A stretch of DNA of 10,498 bases. It comes from Euryarchaeota archaeon UBA501. GTDB taxonomy: Archaea; Thermoplasmatota; Poseidoniia; Poseidoniales; Thalassarchaeaceae. The DNA lies in assembly GCA_002505685.1 (NCBI GenBank), contig DAVT01000087.1, positions 2,246 through 12,743 on the forward strand, given 5' to 3'. This document shows positions 1 through 7,239 of this stretch, in pieces (positions within the stretch are counted from its first letter, which is position 1; every line of letters starts with the position of its first letter). The notes under the pieces were generated by a model. It made no database searches, had not been told where the DNA came from, and saw nothing but the letters and a program-made list of their open reading frames with translations. A program made the position numbers and the translations under genes.

Positions 1-84
1 CCAATCATATTCTTTGGAGTAATGTTGATGCCGGTGGGTGTCATCATTTACACGATTTTTGTACGACCAACAAAAGATGACTAA
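1..84 (+). CDS. C-terminal end of an integral membrane protein (partial, 5' end outside window)
   Basis: Frame 1 is open from base 1 to a TAA at 82-84 and encodes 27 residues. The first 20 or so are strongly hydrophobic (reading PIIFFGVMLM then PVGVIIYTIF), followed by a short polar tail ending RPTKDD. This looks like the last transmembrane helix and cytoplasmic tail of a membrane protein. The family cannot be told from so short a piece. The next gene starts 36 bases downstream on the same strand, and the T-rich stretch just after the stop could end this transcript, start the next one, or both. Confidence 0.6.
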   Translation, partial: PIIFFGVMLMPVGVIIYTIFVRPTKDD

Positions 85-91
85 ACATTGA

Positions 92-99
92 TTTTTATA
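92..99 (+). promoter_or_regulatory. Possible TATA box for the DUF2892-like gene
   Basis: The 8-base A/T run TTTTTATA is centred about 25 bases before the ATG at 121. In archaea the TATA box usually lies about 26 bases before the transcription start, so this spacing predicts a leaderless mRNA beginning at or next to the ATG. This fits the lack of a GGTGA-type ribosome binding site in front of that ATG. The T run could instead be, or also be, a terminator for the upstream gene. Confidence 0.35.
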
Positions 100-120
100 G
101 CAAACCTCATCCAACGGATC

Positions 121-354
121 ATGGCGTTTGAATGCAACATCGATGCACGAGGTAAAGCCGCCCGACTTCGCCTCGGAATCATAGCAATATTAGGTGGTGC
201 TTTGTTAGGCACCACTACATTTCTTGGAATATTGCCCACAACATTAGGATATGTCGGGGCCGGTGGTTCAATCGCAGGTGGCCTGTTTTCAATGTGGGAA
301 GCTCGAATGGGTTGGTGTGTTGTTAGAGCGATGGGTTTCAAAACACGAGTGTAA
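121..354 (+). CDS. Small two-helix membrane protein, DUF2892/YgaP transmembrane-domain-like
   Basis: The protein has 77 residues. It begins MAFECNIDARGKAARLRLG, which resembles the N terminus of the DUF2892 (YgaP-type) family: a Cys-Asn near the start followed by a basic amphipathic stretch leading into the membrane. Two hydrophobic segments follow, at about residues 17-37 and 41-58. The C terminus carries a WEARMGWCVVRAMGFKT segment, which resembles the conserved cysteine-containing tail of the family (C5 and C66 here). The family is a small membrane domain, sometimes fused to rhodanese, with no settled function. The ATG at 121 was chosen over an in-frame TTG at 88 because the family starts close to the CN motif and because of the TATA spacing. 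The stop directly abuts the stop of the convergent coiled-coil gene. Confidence 0.65.
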   Translation: MAFECNIDARGKAARLRLGIIAILGGALLGTTTFLGILPTTLGYVGAGGSIAGGLFSMWEARMGWCVVRAMGFKTRV

Positions 355-1599
355 TCACTCAGGATCATCATCGATGTCGACCATGGTTGCAGGTGCAGTG
401 CCACCAGGCTCTTGGACGGGCGATGGCTCAGGAATCGACATATCATCCTCAATTCCCAACGCTTCCTTACGAGCTTGAACTTGTTCATGTGCTCTTAGCA
501 CCCCTAATGAATCTTGGAATGCAGCACCGACCACTTCGCGGGTTCGCTCACTCTTCTTGAGCGTGTCAACTTCAGCCAGAGTTCTCTCATGGAGTTCCTC
601 GAGCGCCTTTAGTTCTGCAGAGCGGTCTGAAAGACCACCCTCAATGTCCTGCATGGTGAGCTGCATCTGTGAAATCCGCTCATCACGCTCAAACACATCA
701 CGGTGTAGTCGGCGTTCACGTCGGCGCAACGCCTCATATTCGCGATTACGCTCAAGCAAACGCCGTTTCAATTCTTCGATTTGTTCTACGAGGTAATCAT
801 GTTCTGCACTGATTGAACGGGGACCTTCCATGACACGCTGCATTTGCGCCTCCATCTCTTTGATTCTCAAATCGCGTTGTTCGAGCAGACCCCGAACTTG
901 CTCAACCATTTCTCGCAATCGTTCACGTTCACTCTCGAGTGCTTCCCTCTCAGCATCTCCAGATTCGATTCGGCGATGTGTATCTTCCAACTCTTTGTTG
1001 AGCATTCTTACCTCATCAGCAGTAATACTGGTTAGGCCCGCTTCGGCCGCCTTTTCCAAAGCATCAACCAATTGGTCCATTTTCCCTTCCATTTCGGCGA
1101 TGACATTCCCCTGATCTTCACAAACCGCAGAAAGACGAGCATTCTCACTTTCCATACTTTCCATTCGATTCATATCAACAGAAGTTGCAAGCGCCTCATT
1201 TTCCCCCCTCGAATCTTCCAACATCCTCTCAAGGTGGATGATCCGTGCATCTTTATCTCGAACCTCTTCATCAAGACGACTCAAACGCGCCTTTTCAGGC
1301 GCACCAATATCTTCTCTTTCAGCCAAATCGAGCTCTAACACCCGATTTCGTTGTTTTACTGAAGCAATCTCACCGTTTTTTGTAGAAAGTTCATCCCAAG
1401 CAGCGAGGACTTCCTCTACCAACTGGTCCGCATTGTAGCCTTTGAGCATCCCTGCTAAGGCCGCACGGTCTACACTCTCTGTCCCATCCATAGAAGAGGC
1501 CGACATGGTCAATCGGACCGTATCGTCACTGTTCCATTCTTGAACCTTCACATTGAAGAGGGAGTCAAAACCCACTTCTGGGACCCCTATGGGGTCCAC
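355..1599 (-). CDS. Long coiled-coil protein next to a MamK-like actin
   Basis: The protein has 414 residues, with no signal peptide or membrane segment, so it should be cytoplasmic. Residues 1-50 are not coiled coil and may be a small N-terminal domain. Residues about 55-350 are almost entirely Glu/Arg/Lys/Leu-rich with heptad-like spacing, broken at about 98-103 and 258-265, as expected of a long rod. The tail (about 380-414) is Pro-rich and acidic. The start is a GTG at 1597-1599, 12 bases after the stop of the actin-like gene. There is only a weak AAGG ahead of it, so a later start such as the ATG for residue 32 is possible. The close spacing argues for co-transcription with the actin, and I infer a filament-associated or anchoring role. 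The gene family is not recognised, because coiled-coil composition makes similarity uninformative. Confidence 0.75.
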   Translation of the reverse strand: MDPIGVPEVGFDSLFNVKVQEWNSDDTVRLTMSASSMDGTESVDRAALAGMLKGYNADQLVEEVLAAWDELSTKNGEIASVKQRNRVLELDLAEREDIGAPEKARLSRLDEEVRDKDARIIHLERMLEDSRGENEALATSVDMNRMESMESENARLSAVCEDQGNVIAEMEGKMDQLVDALEKAAEAGLTSITADEVRMLNKELEDTHRRIESGDAEREALESERERLREMVEQVRGLLEQRDLRIKEMEAQMQRVMEGPRSISAEHDYLVEQIEELKRRLLERNREYEALRRRERRLHRDVFERDERISQMQLTMQDIEGGLSDRSAELKALEELHERTLAEVDTLKKSERTREVVGAAFQDSLGVLRAHEQVQARKEALGIEDDMSIPEPSPVQEPGGTAPATMVDIDDDPE

Positions 1600-1611
1600 C
1601 GAGCCTTAATC

Positions 1612-2613
1612 TCAGTTGATGGCAGTAAATTGGTCATCAGGCATGTCGCCAGCCAATACAAGAGCACCTTCTGCAACCTTTGTCACAGGGTCTTCTGCAC
1701 ACCACACACTGACATCACCAATGTCGGCCAATCCTTCAGCCACAGCGTCAGCCAATCCTTCGATTAGTGAGCCGCCGCCAGCGAGAATGATGTTGTTTCG
1801 CATGGTCTGTTGATACTCAGGATCAGCACCCGCAACAATTCCCTTAACCGCATTCACGACAGGAGTAACAAGGCCCGTGCAGGCGATTCCAACTAAATCA
1901 CCAACATCGACGACTTGCTTCTTACCATCTACACTGAGTTCAACCATCATTTCACGATCGTCACCAACATAGGAACCAGCTTCTTTCCACTGGCGAACCA
2001 TATCTTTGGTCAACTGTGCACCAGTGTACTTCTTCTCGATGAGTGTCTTTAGTTCCTCATCAATCCAGTCACCAGCTTCTTCAAGCGTGCACTCGTCGTC
2101 GTCATTGGGGAATGTTCCATACATTCGACAAACATCAGTAGTACCTGCACCAATATCAACAACAATGCTTCCACCAATTTCCCCAAGACCGTAAGCGACA
2201 GCGAATGGTTCGGAGACGACCATAATCGCGTTGACCTGACCTCGCAAAATCGAGACAAGGTTGCTCTTATCGACGAATGAAATGTGACTTGGTGAGCAGA
2301 TGACACCGTAGACCTCATCGAATTCTTCAGGGTCTACACTCTCGACCAAGTGGGTGACGAAAGCCTTGGCTGCAGCCAGATTGTTCTCATCATCTTGTGC
2401 GACACCAGCGGCGAGCGGGCGATAGAGATTGCAAGCGAGTTTATTCTTCAACGCATCTGCCCCAAATAGTGTGTCTCTCTTGAGGAAATTCCGTGCGATT
2501 GGATCCTTGGGCTTACCCACGATCGTTTCGACTGTTCCGCCTTGTCCATTGCTTGCTGAAATCGTAGATTGGTATGTCCCCAAATCGATTCCGAGGTATA
2601 GTCTGTCTGCCAT
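1612..2613 (-). CDS. Actin-like ATPase of the MamK/MreB type
   Basis: The protein has 333 residues, the usual size for bacterial-type actins. The actin/Hsp70 nucleotide-binding signatures are all present: phosphate-1 LGIDLGT (7-13), phosphate-2 VVDIGAGTTD (151-160) and the adenosine motif ILAGGGSLIEGL (276-287). Compared from memory with Magnetospirillum MamK, it shares more than these generic motifs: a VGKPKD segment (32-37), YRPLAAGV (64-71), a THLVESVDP stretch (87-95), VVSEPFAVAYGL (132-143), the GTFPNDDDECTLEEAGDWIDE region (166-186) and DPEYQQTM (264-271). MamK forms dynamic ATP-dependent filaments that position magnetosomes. Relatives outside magnetotactic bacteria presumably position other cargo. 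The ATG at 2613 follows AGGTGA (2624-2619) by five bases. An in-frame GTG at 2622 lies inside that ribosome binding site and was rejected. It probably forms an operon with the downstream coiled-coil gene. Thermoplasma Ta0583 is another archaeal actin but is ParM-like, and this does not resemble it. Confidence 0.85.
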   Translation of the reverse strand: MADRLYLGIDLGTYQSTISASNGQGGTVETIVGKPKDPIARNFLKRDTLFGADALKNKLACNLYRPLAAGVAQDDENNLAAAKAFVTHLVESVDPEEFDEVYGVICSPSHISFVDKSNLVSILRGQVNAIMVVSEPFAVAYGLGEIGGSIVVDIGAGTTDVCRMYGTFPNDDDECTLEEAGDWIDEELKTLIEKKYTGAQLTKDMVRQWKEAGSYVGDDREMMVELSVDGKKQVVDVGDLVGIACTGLVTPVVNAVKGIVAGADPEYQQTMRNNIILAGGGSLIEGLADAVAEGLADIGDVSVWCAEDPVTKVAEGALVLAGDMPDDQFTAIN

Positions 2614-2639
2614 TTTTGTCACCTAACGCACTTTGCGCC

Positions 2640-2657
2640 ACTCACGCGCACGCGAGT
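2640..2657 (-). promoter_or_regulatory. Hairpin in the leader of the actin-like gene
   Basis: Read on the minus strand, this 18-base stretch can fold into a 7-base-pair stem (one G-T pair) closed by a four-base loop TGCG. It ends 26 bases before the ATG at 2613 and is not followed by a T-run, so it is not an obvious terminator. It may be a leader structure or simply a GC-rich coincidence. Confidence 0.3.
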
Positions 2658-2712
2658 CCTAGGTTTGAAGGTTCACCTTGCTTCGACTCACGAAAACATC
2701 CAGATTTCGAGT

Positions 2713-2719
2713 AAAAAAA
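2713..2719 (-). terminator. T-tract terminator after the protease gene
   Basis: On the minus strand a run of seven T residues begins 15 bases after the TGA stop of the protease gene. Archaeal transcription commonly ends at such U-tracts without a hairpin. The A/T-rich stretch at 2723-2731 just before it (TAAATTTAT on the minus strand) could serve as a TATA element for the actin-like gene, which would give a leader of about 85 bases. Both readings are inference. Confidence 0.35.
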
Positions 2720-2733
2720 GGCATAAATTTACA

Positions 2734-5448
2734 TCACAACTGATTTTTTTTACGCGTCCCCATAACCCTATTCAGATTATGGATCCACAATCCAACCAAC
2801 ACCAATCCAGAAGAGAAACACAACACAAAAGAACCACCCTCTTCTTCAACCTCTGGTGTTTGGTGGCCCCAACTAGATAACGCCGGGTCATCGGGCGCAC
2901 TATCAAACAAGTTATCGACACCATCTCCATCACGATCATCATCACAGACATCCCCAACCCCGTCCCCATCAAAGTCGGTTTGATTCGTGTTGGGGGTTGC
3001 ATGGCAATTATCACTTTCATCACACACATCATCTCCATCGATGTCATCACACTCAGTTGAAACATCCCCGCCGCCCCCACCATCACTAGAGATTACATCA
3101 TCGAAGTTGATGATGACCCGATCTTGGTCATGCAACTCGATTAAATTCCAAGGTCCATTTTGCACAACACCATTTACAGATACGGTGACATTTTCGGGAT
3201 CCAAGAACAAAGGCACCAATCCTTGATTTCCAACCTCAGAGATATTCCATACCCCGAAGAAAAGAGTTAGATTCACAACCATTGGCTCATAGGTTTCAAT
3301 GTGGAGCTTTCCAGTCTCATCGTGGGTGTGCAATAAGTGCATCATTCCCGGGCATGCCGACGTATCGATGCCCATGTTTGCCGGAATCAAGACCTGCTCA
3401 CCCCGCATCACAATTTCTAGAACCGGATGAATGTGCATTGCAAGACCTGAATGACTATCCAAACATTGCTCAGAGAGCGTAGGGCCGGACACAGGCTCAG
3501 GATTATCCACCTCAACCACCAACCCACTCACACCTCGTACGGAGAGTGCGAAACCCAACATATCACCATCACTTCCAAGTACGCCAGTGAGGTTACCTAG
3601 CCCTACCGTCGTAGCCCGCACTTCAACCGTCACATACTCATGCCCACTGAGATTTTCAGTAGGAATCGAAATCCACTCTGTCCCTTCCAGACTCTCATTT
3701 GCATTGAATTCAGTCCCATCTGGAAGCACAACAAACACATCGAGGTCATCAGATACAGAGCCAAATGGGCGTTGATTAAATGAAAGAAACACATCAACAT
3801 CTGAACCCGAATCCAAGGTCAAATTCCAACTCACAACATCTCCTTGCTTGAGAAAAGGTCCCTGCGCACCAATCCCATCCCAACCGGACCCCATCACTTG
3901 TTCAAGCGGCCGCGAACCATTGGTATTCAACCATTGTTCGATCAACACCGTCCGATTGGTTTCGTTCATCATGAACGTATCATGAATCCATATATTATCA
4001 TCGAGCAAATTACTGAGATTCGGTCGCCCCCACCCCTGCAGAGGATCGGGGGCAGGGCCCACAGTTTCAGAACCTTGTTGCCCACCTTCCATAGATTCCG
4101 CTGACATTGCAAGTAAAGCGCGTAGTAGAGGCCCCGATGGCACAAACCCTTCATCACCAAACCAACCATCCTGCACCATTTGTTGGATTACAGCGGTGAT
4201 TGAAGCCCCCAAAGGAGTCGACATACTGGTCCCGGAACTGGTCCGCATATCATCGTTCATTGAAGTGATATTTCCATCCGCAGCTGCAGAGGTTATCCCC
4301 ATCGCAGGAGCGACAATGAAATTTCCACGCAACCCTTCTTCAGTAGGCCCATGCGATGAAGAAGAGTACAAGTTGGAATTGTTCTCAGTCCAACTGCCCC
4401 CAACAGATACAACATTTCGAGCATTGGCTGGCTCATAGAATTTGGAAGGATTGTTACCCGGTGCGATAAAAGCGAGAGACCACGGCATCTCCCGGTGCCA
4501 CAGATCAAACTCAGCACTCCTCAGAGTATAGGCTTCGGTATCATCCCCCCAACTATCAGAATGAATGACCGCACCATTCGCTACCGCTTCAGCGAGTAAC
4601 CAATCAACAGAAGGTTCAGACCATCCGGATTCATTGACAACATCTTGGAATAAAATCCGGGCGCCATGCGAAGGACTCGTTCCATTGGTAATATTCCCGT
4701 GCCACAAATCACAACCCAAGGAGCCCGCAATATGAGTCCCGTGCCTGTAATCCGAGTGACCGGGGTGATCCCCATCATCAATCGTCGTATTCACAAGAAC
4801 GACTTTTCGATGATCCTCACCTACCTCACCAATTGATGTCACATTCTCTCGGAAGCACCCATGATCCAATTCGATCCCAGAATCAGCCACACCGACAATG
4901 ACTCCTGAACCATTCAATCCCAAATCCCACAGGGGATGGGCTTCCATGGAACCGTGCTCCATAATACTCGAAGAAACCGCATTCCTCGCCTTGGTCTCCA
5001 ACAACGGCTCGACCCACCAAACTCCAGGAATACCGTCAAACACACTCGGGTTGATTCCATACACCTCAAACGAGGTTGGTAGCGCACTTTGAGCCCCTGC
5101 CAATTTCAGATTTTCAATTTCAAACGCAGAGAGTATAGTATGTTGTACGTAGGATGGAAGTCGTGGCTCAAGCACAACAAGATACCCATCAGCATAGGGG
5201 CCACGCAACAACGAATCAACATCCAATTGGTAGGTTCCACCACTCCCCCAAACGAGCACCTCTGTTGCGGAAATCTGGCGCAAAGGCTCCAAACCGTCAT
5301 TTCGAAGCTGTACCCATTCTGAATGGTCCCAACCATCTTCGTCGACGATTACCCATTCCGATTCAATCACTGGTAAATCTGGGTGCTGCCAAGCCCCAGT
5401 CACAGGCACCATCACCAGTAACGAAAGTACCAGCAAAGTGCCACGCAT
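2734..5448 (-). CDS. Secreted subtilisin-like serine protease (S8) with His/Cys-rich domain, TSP3 repeats and C-terminal membrane anchor
   Basis: The protein has 904 residues. A signal peptide covers residues 1 to about 19 (MRGTLLVLSL..VTGA). Residues about 20-170 look like a propeptide region. The S8 catalytic domain spans about 175-480, with catalytic Asp189 (GVADSG), His236 (HGTH), oxyanion Asn332 (PGNN) and nucleophile Ser408 (GTSMSTP). Residues about 485-640 are beta-rich, with a DLDVFVVLPDG motif as in C-terminal beta-sandwich domains of secreted proteases. Residues about 660-785 form a distinct domain with HIH (672-674), LHTHD (706-710), His716 and two cysteines (662, 699). Two or three Asp-rich TSP3 calcium-binding repeats follow at about 799-852. 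A hydrophobic helix at about 871-892 and the basic tail RKKNQL anchor the C terminus. The domain order predicts a cell-surface protease facing outward. The ATG at 5448 follows GAGGGTGG. It lies 45 bases downstream of the TSP3 protein gene, on the same strand. Confidence 0.92.
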   Translation of the reverse strand: MRGTLLVLSLLVMVPVTGAWQHPDLPVIESEWVIVDEDGWDHSEWVQLRNDGLEPLRQISATEVLVWGSGGTYQLDVDSLLRGPYADGYLVVLEPRLPSYVQHTILSAFEIENLKLAGAQSALPTSFEVYGINPSVFDGIPGVWWVEPLLETKARNAVSSSIMEHGSMEAHPLWDLGLNGSGVIVGVADSGIELDHGCFRENVTSIGEVGEDHRKVVLVNTTIDDGDHPGHSDYRHGTHIAGSLGCDLWHGNITNGTSPSHGARILFQDVVNESGWSEPSVDWLLAEAVANGAVIHSDSWGDDTEAYTLRSAEFDLWHREMPWSLAFIAPGNNPSKFYEPANARNVVSVGGSWTENNSNLYSSSSHGPTEEGLRGNFIVAPAMGITSAAADGNITSMNDDMRTSSGTSMSTPLGASITAVIQQMVQDGWFGDEGFVPSGPLLRALLAMSAESMEGGQQGSETVGPAPDPLQGWGRPNLSNLLDDNIWIHDTFMMNETNRTVLIEQWLNTNGSRPLEQVMGSGWDGIGAQGPFLKQGDVVSWNLTLDSGSDVDVFLSFNQRPFGSVSDDLDVFVVLPDGTEFNANESLEGTEWISIPTENLSGHEYVTVEVRATTVGLGNLTGVLGSDGDMLGFALSVRGVSGLVVEVDNPEPVSGPTLSEQCLDSHSGLAMHIHPVLEIVMRGEQVLIPANMGIDTSACPGMMHLLHTHDETGKLHIETYEPMVVNLTLFFGVWNISEVGNQGLVPLFLDPENVTVSVNGVVQNGPWNLIELHDQDRVIINFDDVISSDGGGGGDVSTECDDIDGDDVCDESDNCHATPNTNQTDFDGDGVGDVCDDDRDGDGVDNLFDSAPDDPALSSWGHQTPEVEEEGGSFVLCFSSGLVLVGLWIHNLNRVMGTRKKNQL

Positions 5449-5493
5449 ACCACCCTCAGGCCACCATTGAACATCAATGATTCCCGCACTTGC

Positions 5494-6843
5494 TCAATAC
5501 ACATCCACATCATCGTGTTCTTCAACCCGCACCGGATAAAGAATCACTATCACTGACAATAACACAACGACAACCAAGAAGAATTGCTTACCTGGCTCCA
5601 ACATATCTCCTTCCGCACTTCTCCTCAAATCATCCGGATACACGTCGGCATTGTCTCCAACCCCATCCCCATCCGAATCTTCCCATTCAAAACGATCGTA
5701 GACGTCCCAGTCAGAATTGTCTCCAACCCCATCCCCATCAGTATCATTCCATTCCATTTCATCATATGGAAACATATCCCTATTGTCACCATACCCATCC
5801 CCGTCAATATCACTCCATTGAGTATTATCATTCGGGAACTCATCCACCTCATCCGAATATTGGTCGCCATCACTGTCGAGACACCCCCACCGGTCAAAGG
5901 AGGAATTACCCCAAACATCTGGACAATCATCCACGACTTCAGAATATCCATCCCCATCTGAATCCAAACATCCGGGACGATTGCGCGTGGAATTCCCCCA
6001 AGTATTTGGACACCAATCACCACCCTCGTATTCCCAATTGTCACCATACCCATCACCATCTAGATCATTCCACTGCAGGGGATTATCTGGAAATGCATCT
6101 GCCATCGATCCGTTGGGATTGTCACCATACCCATCCCCGTCTCTGTCGGTTTGTTGTGTGGGTTCGTCAGGGAATTTATCATCACCAAGTAGATTCACAT
6201 CACAAGGGTCCAATGCTTGCGTGGGCACAACAACCGAGCAGATGCCTGTGTAGGAAGCGCCAGAGTCGGTAAACCCATCTTGATCAGAGTCAATTTCTTG
6301 CGCCCCACCAGACCATAATATTGTATGTTCATTGTCCTGGTTGTTAAAACTCCACGACACAGGGCCACGAACATCCATTTCTACGACCCTCGAAATTCCG
6401 AGGGCGTCATTCACCAATCCAATGTGCAGATTCCAGAAACTGCTAGAACTCGAATAACCATAGTATCCTAGGAACCCCATTTCTAGTTTCAATTCAACCG
6501 TGCTAAAATCACTACTCTCGAGGGAATAACGCCACCCCTGGATTCCCCCACCTGACATTGAGTTTAGGTTGGTGAACGGTACCGGCCCCCCATCTTGATC
6601 TACCACGACTGCTCCATCAACCAAAATCTGAATCGAATCAATCTCAATGTAACAGTAGTAATAACACATCTCATCAATTTGGATATCCACATCCCACTCA
6701 TTCACCTCTTGATTGTACAACACAACCTCTTCTTGATGCAATTCGGCATTCTCAACAGAATCAATGAGGCCCGTATTGCTGGCACCAACCAGTCCAAACA
6801 ATACCAAAATCACCAACCAAAACCGTACTTTTTCTTTCACCAT
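5494..6843 (-). CDS. Membrane-anchored surface protein with about eight TSP3-type calcium-binding repeats
   Basis: The protein has 449 residues. Residues 1 to about 22 form a signal peptide (basic MVKEK, then a hydrophobic core). Residues about 23-180 form a beta-rich domain rich in Tyr, Ser and Gly that I do not recognise. Residues about 184-405 carry about eight Asp-rich repeats, most of the form DxDGDGYGDN or DSDGDGVGDN. These are spaced irregularly by segments such as FPDNPLQWN and CPDVWGNSS, as in thrombospondin type-3 repeats that bind calcium. Residues about 420-436 form a hydrophobic anchor, followed by an acidic tail ending DDVDVY. The ATG at 6843 follows GGAGTGGAGA. A TTG at 6867 in the same frame would put eight extra residues before the basic start of the signal peptide and was rejected. 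The layout (signal, ectodomain, TSP3, anchor) matches that of the protease encoded 45 bases downstream, so the two are probably co-expressed at the cell surface. Confidence 0.85.
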   Translation of the reverse strand: MVKEKVRFWLVILVLFGLVGASNTGLIDSVENAELHQEEVVLYNQEVNEWDVDIQIDEMCYYYCYIEIDSIQILVDGAVVVDQDGGPVPFTNLNSMSGGGIQGWRYSLESSDFSTVELKLEMGFLGYYGYSSSSSFWNLHIGLVNDALGISRVVEMDVRGPVSWSFNNQDNEHTILWSGGAQEIDSDQDGFTDSGASYTGICSVVVPTQALDPCDVNLLGDDKFPDEPTQQTDRDGDGYGDNPNGSMADAFPDNPLQWNDLDGDGYGDNWEYEGGDWCPNTWGNSTRNRPGCLDSDGDGYSEVVDDCPDVWGNSSFDRWGCLDSDGDQYSDEVDEFPNDNTQWSDIDGDGYGDNRDMFPYDEMEWNDTDGDGVGDNSDWDVYDRFEWEDSDGDGVGDNADVYPDDLRRSAEGDMLEPGKQFFLVVVVLLSVIVILYPVRVEEHDDVDVY

Positions 6844-6949
6844 TCTCCACTCCAATGTACAACGCAATTCGTTATCTAACAGCCCCCTTGGATGTCGTTC
6901 TGACTATGAATCCTTCCCCGTCACCCTAGACGGTGCGCTTAAACGAGAA
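6844..6949. other. Divergent promoter region between the TSP3 protein and ribosomal protein L18Ae
   Basis: The two genes start back to back, so this stretch should contain both promoters. On the + strand, CTTAAAC (6938-6944) is centred about 28 bases before the L18Ae ATG and is a weak TATA candidate. A 5-base-pair inverted repeat CCGTC/GACGG lies at 6918-6933. On the minus strand no convincing TATA element stands out. I saw no RNA gene or reading frame of its own here. Confidence 0.4.
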
Positions 6950-6966
6950 AGGCGGGTCGCCCGCCT
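6950..6966 (+). promoter_or_regulatory. Perfect GC-rich inverted repeat just before the L18Ae start
   Basis: AGGCGGG and CCCGCCT flank the three bases TCG, giving a perfect 7-base-pair stem, or a DNA inverted repeat. The 6-3-6 core is at 6951-6965, which is -18 to -4 from the ATG. As RNA it would hold the region where a ribosome binding site should be in a tight hairpin. As DNA it could be a protein-binding site between TATA and start. A similar element with different sequence sits in the same position before prefoldin alpha. Confidence 0.55.
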
Positions 6967-6968
6967 CG

Positions 6969-7232
6969 ATGCAGGCATTCAGAGCAACCGGAACTTTCCC
7001 GAATGGGCGAACCATTCAACCGTTCACCAAAGACATCGTCGCAGCGGATGAAGTCGACGCCCGCCATCGAGTCTACTCCTTCTTCGGCAGCCGTCACGGC
7101 GTTAACCGCCGCTTCGTAAACATCGACACTGTCGACAAGATCGAGCCAACCGCATCAACTGAACCCGCAGTCATCTCTGCATTCAGAGACACCCACGATT
7201 TCTCAACTGTAGAAGCGGCAGAAGAAGAGTAA
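6969..7232 (+). CDS. rpl18a: 50S ribosomal protein L18Ae (LX, eL20)
   Basis: The protein has 87 residues, slightly longer than the usual 75-80 of archaeal LX. The family core is clear: FRATGTFPNGRTIQPFTKDI (4-23), then VAADEVDARHRVYSFFGSRHGVNRRFV (24-50), where the GSRH segment and following basic residues are typical. The last 20 or so residues are an acidic extension ending EAAEEE. It is a large-subunit ribosomal protein specific to archaea and eukaryotes. The ATG at 6969 gives the family's normal N terminus. An upstream in-frame GTG at 6933 would add 12 residues translated through the inverted repeat and was rejected. In archaea this gene is commonly next to prefoldin alpha and ftsY. Here an oppositely oriented gene separates them. 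Its stop is seven bases from the stop of that convergent neighbour. Confidence 0.9.
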   Translation: MQAFRATGTFPNGRTIQPFTKDIVAADEVDARHRVYSFFGSRHGVNRRFVNIDTVDKIEPTASTEPAVISAFRDTHDFSTVEAAEEE

Positions 7233-7239
7233 TCAGAAA

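Noticed and set aside
5640..6150. Recurrent CCATCCCCATC-like DNA blocks suggesting a CRISPR or satellite array
   Set aside because: Spacing is irregular and the blocks drift in sequence. They encode the DxDGDG core of TSP3 repeats, so the repetition is at the protein level.
5490..6272. Long + strand open frame of 260 codons, very rich in His and Pro
   Set aside because: It is the antisense shadow of the Asp-rich TSP3 repeats (GAT codons read as ATC/CAT on the other strand). Its composition follows from that, and the minus-strand protein has a signal peptide, repeats and an anchor.
6844..6949. Possible tRNA or small RNA in the divergent region
   Set aside because: No cloverleaf arms, T-loop consensus or CCA-adjacent acceptor stem can be assembled on either strand. 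Only a 5-base-pair inverted repeat is present.
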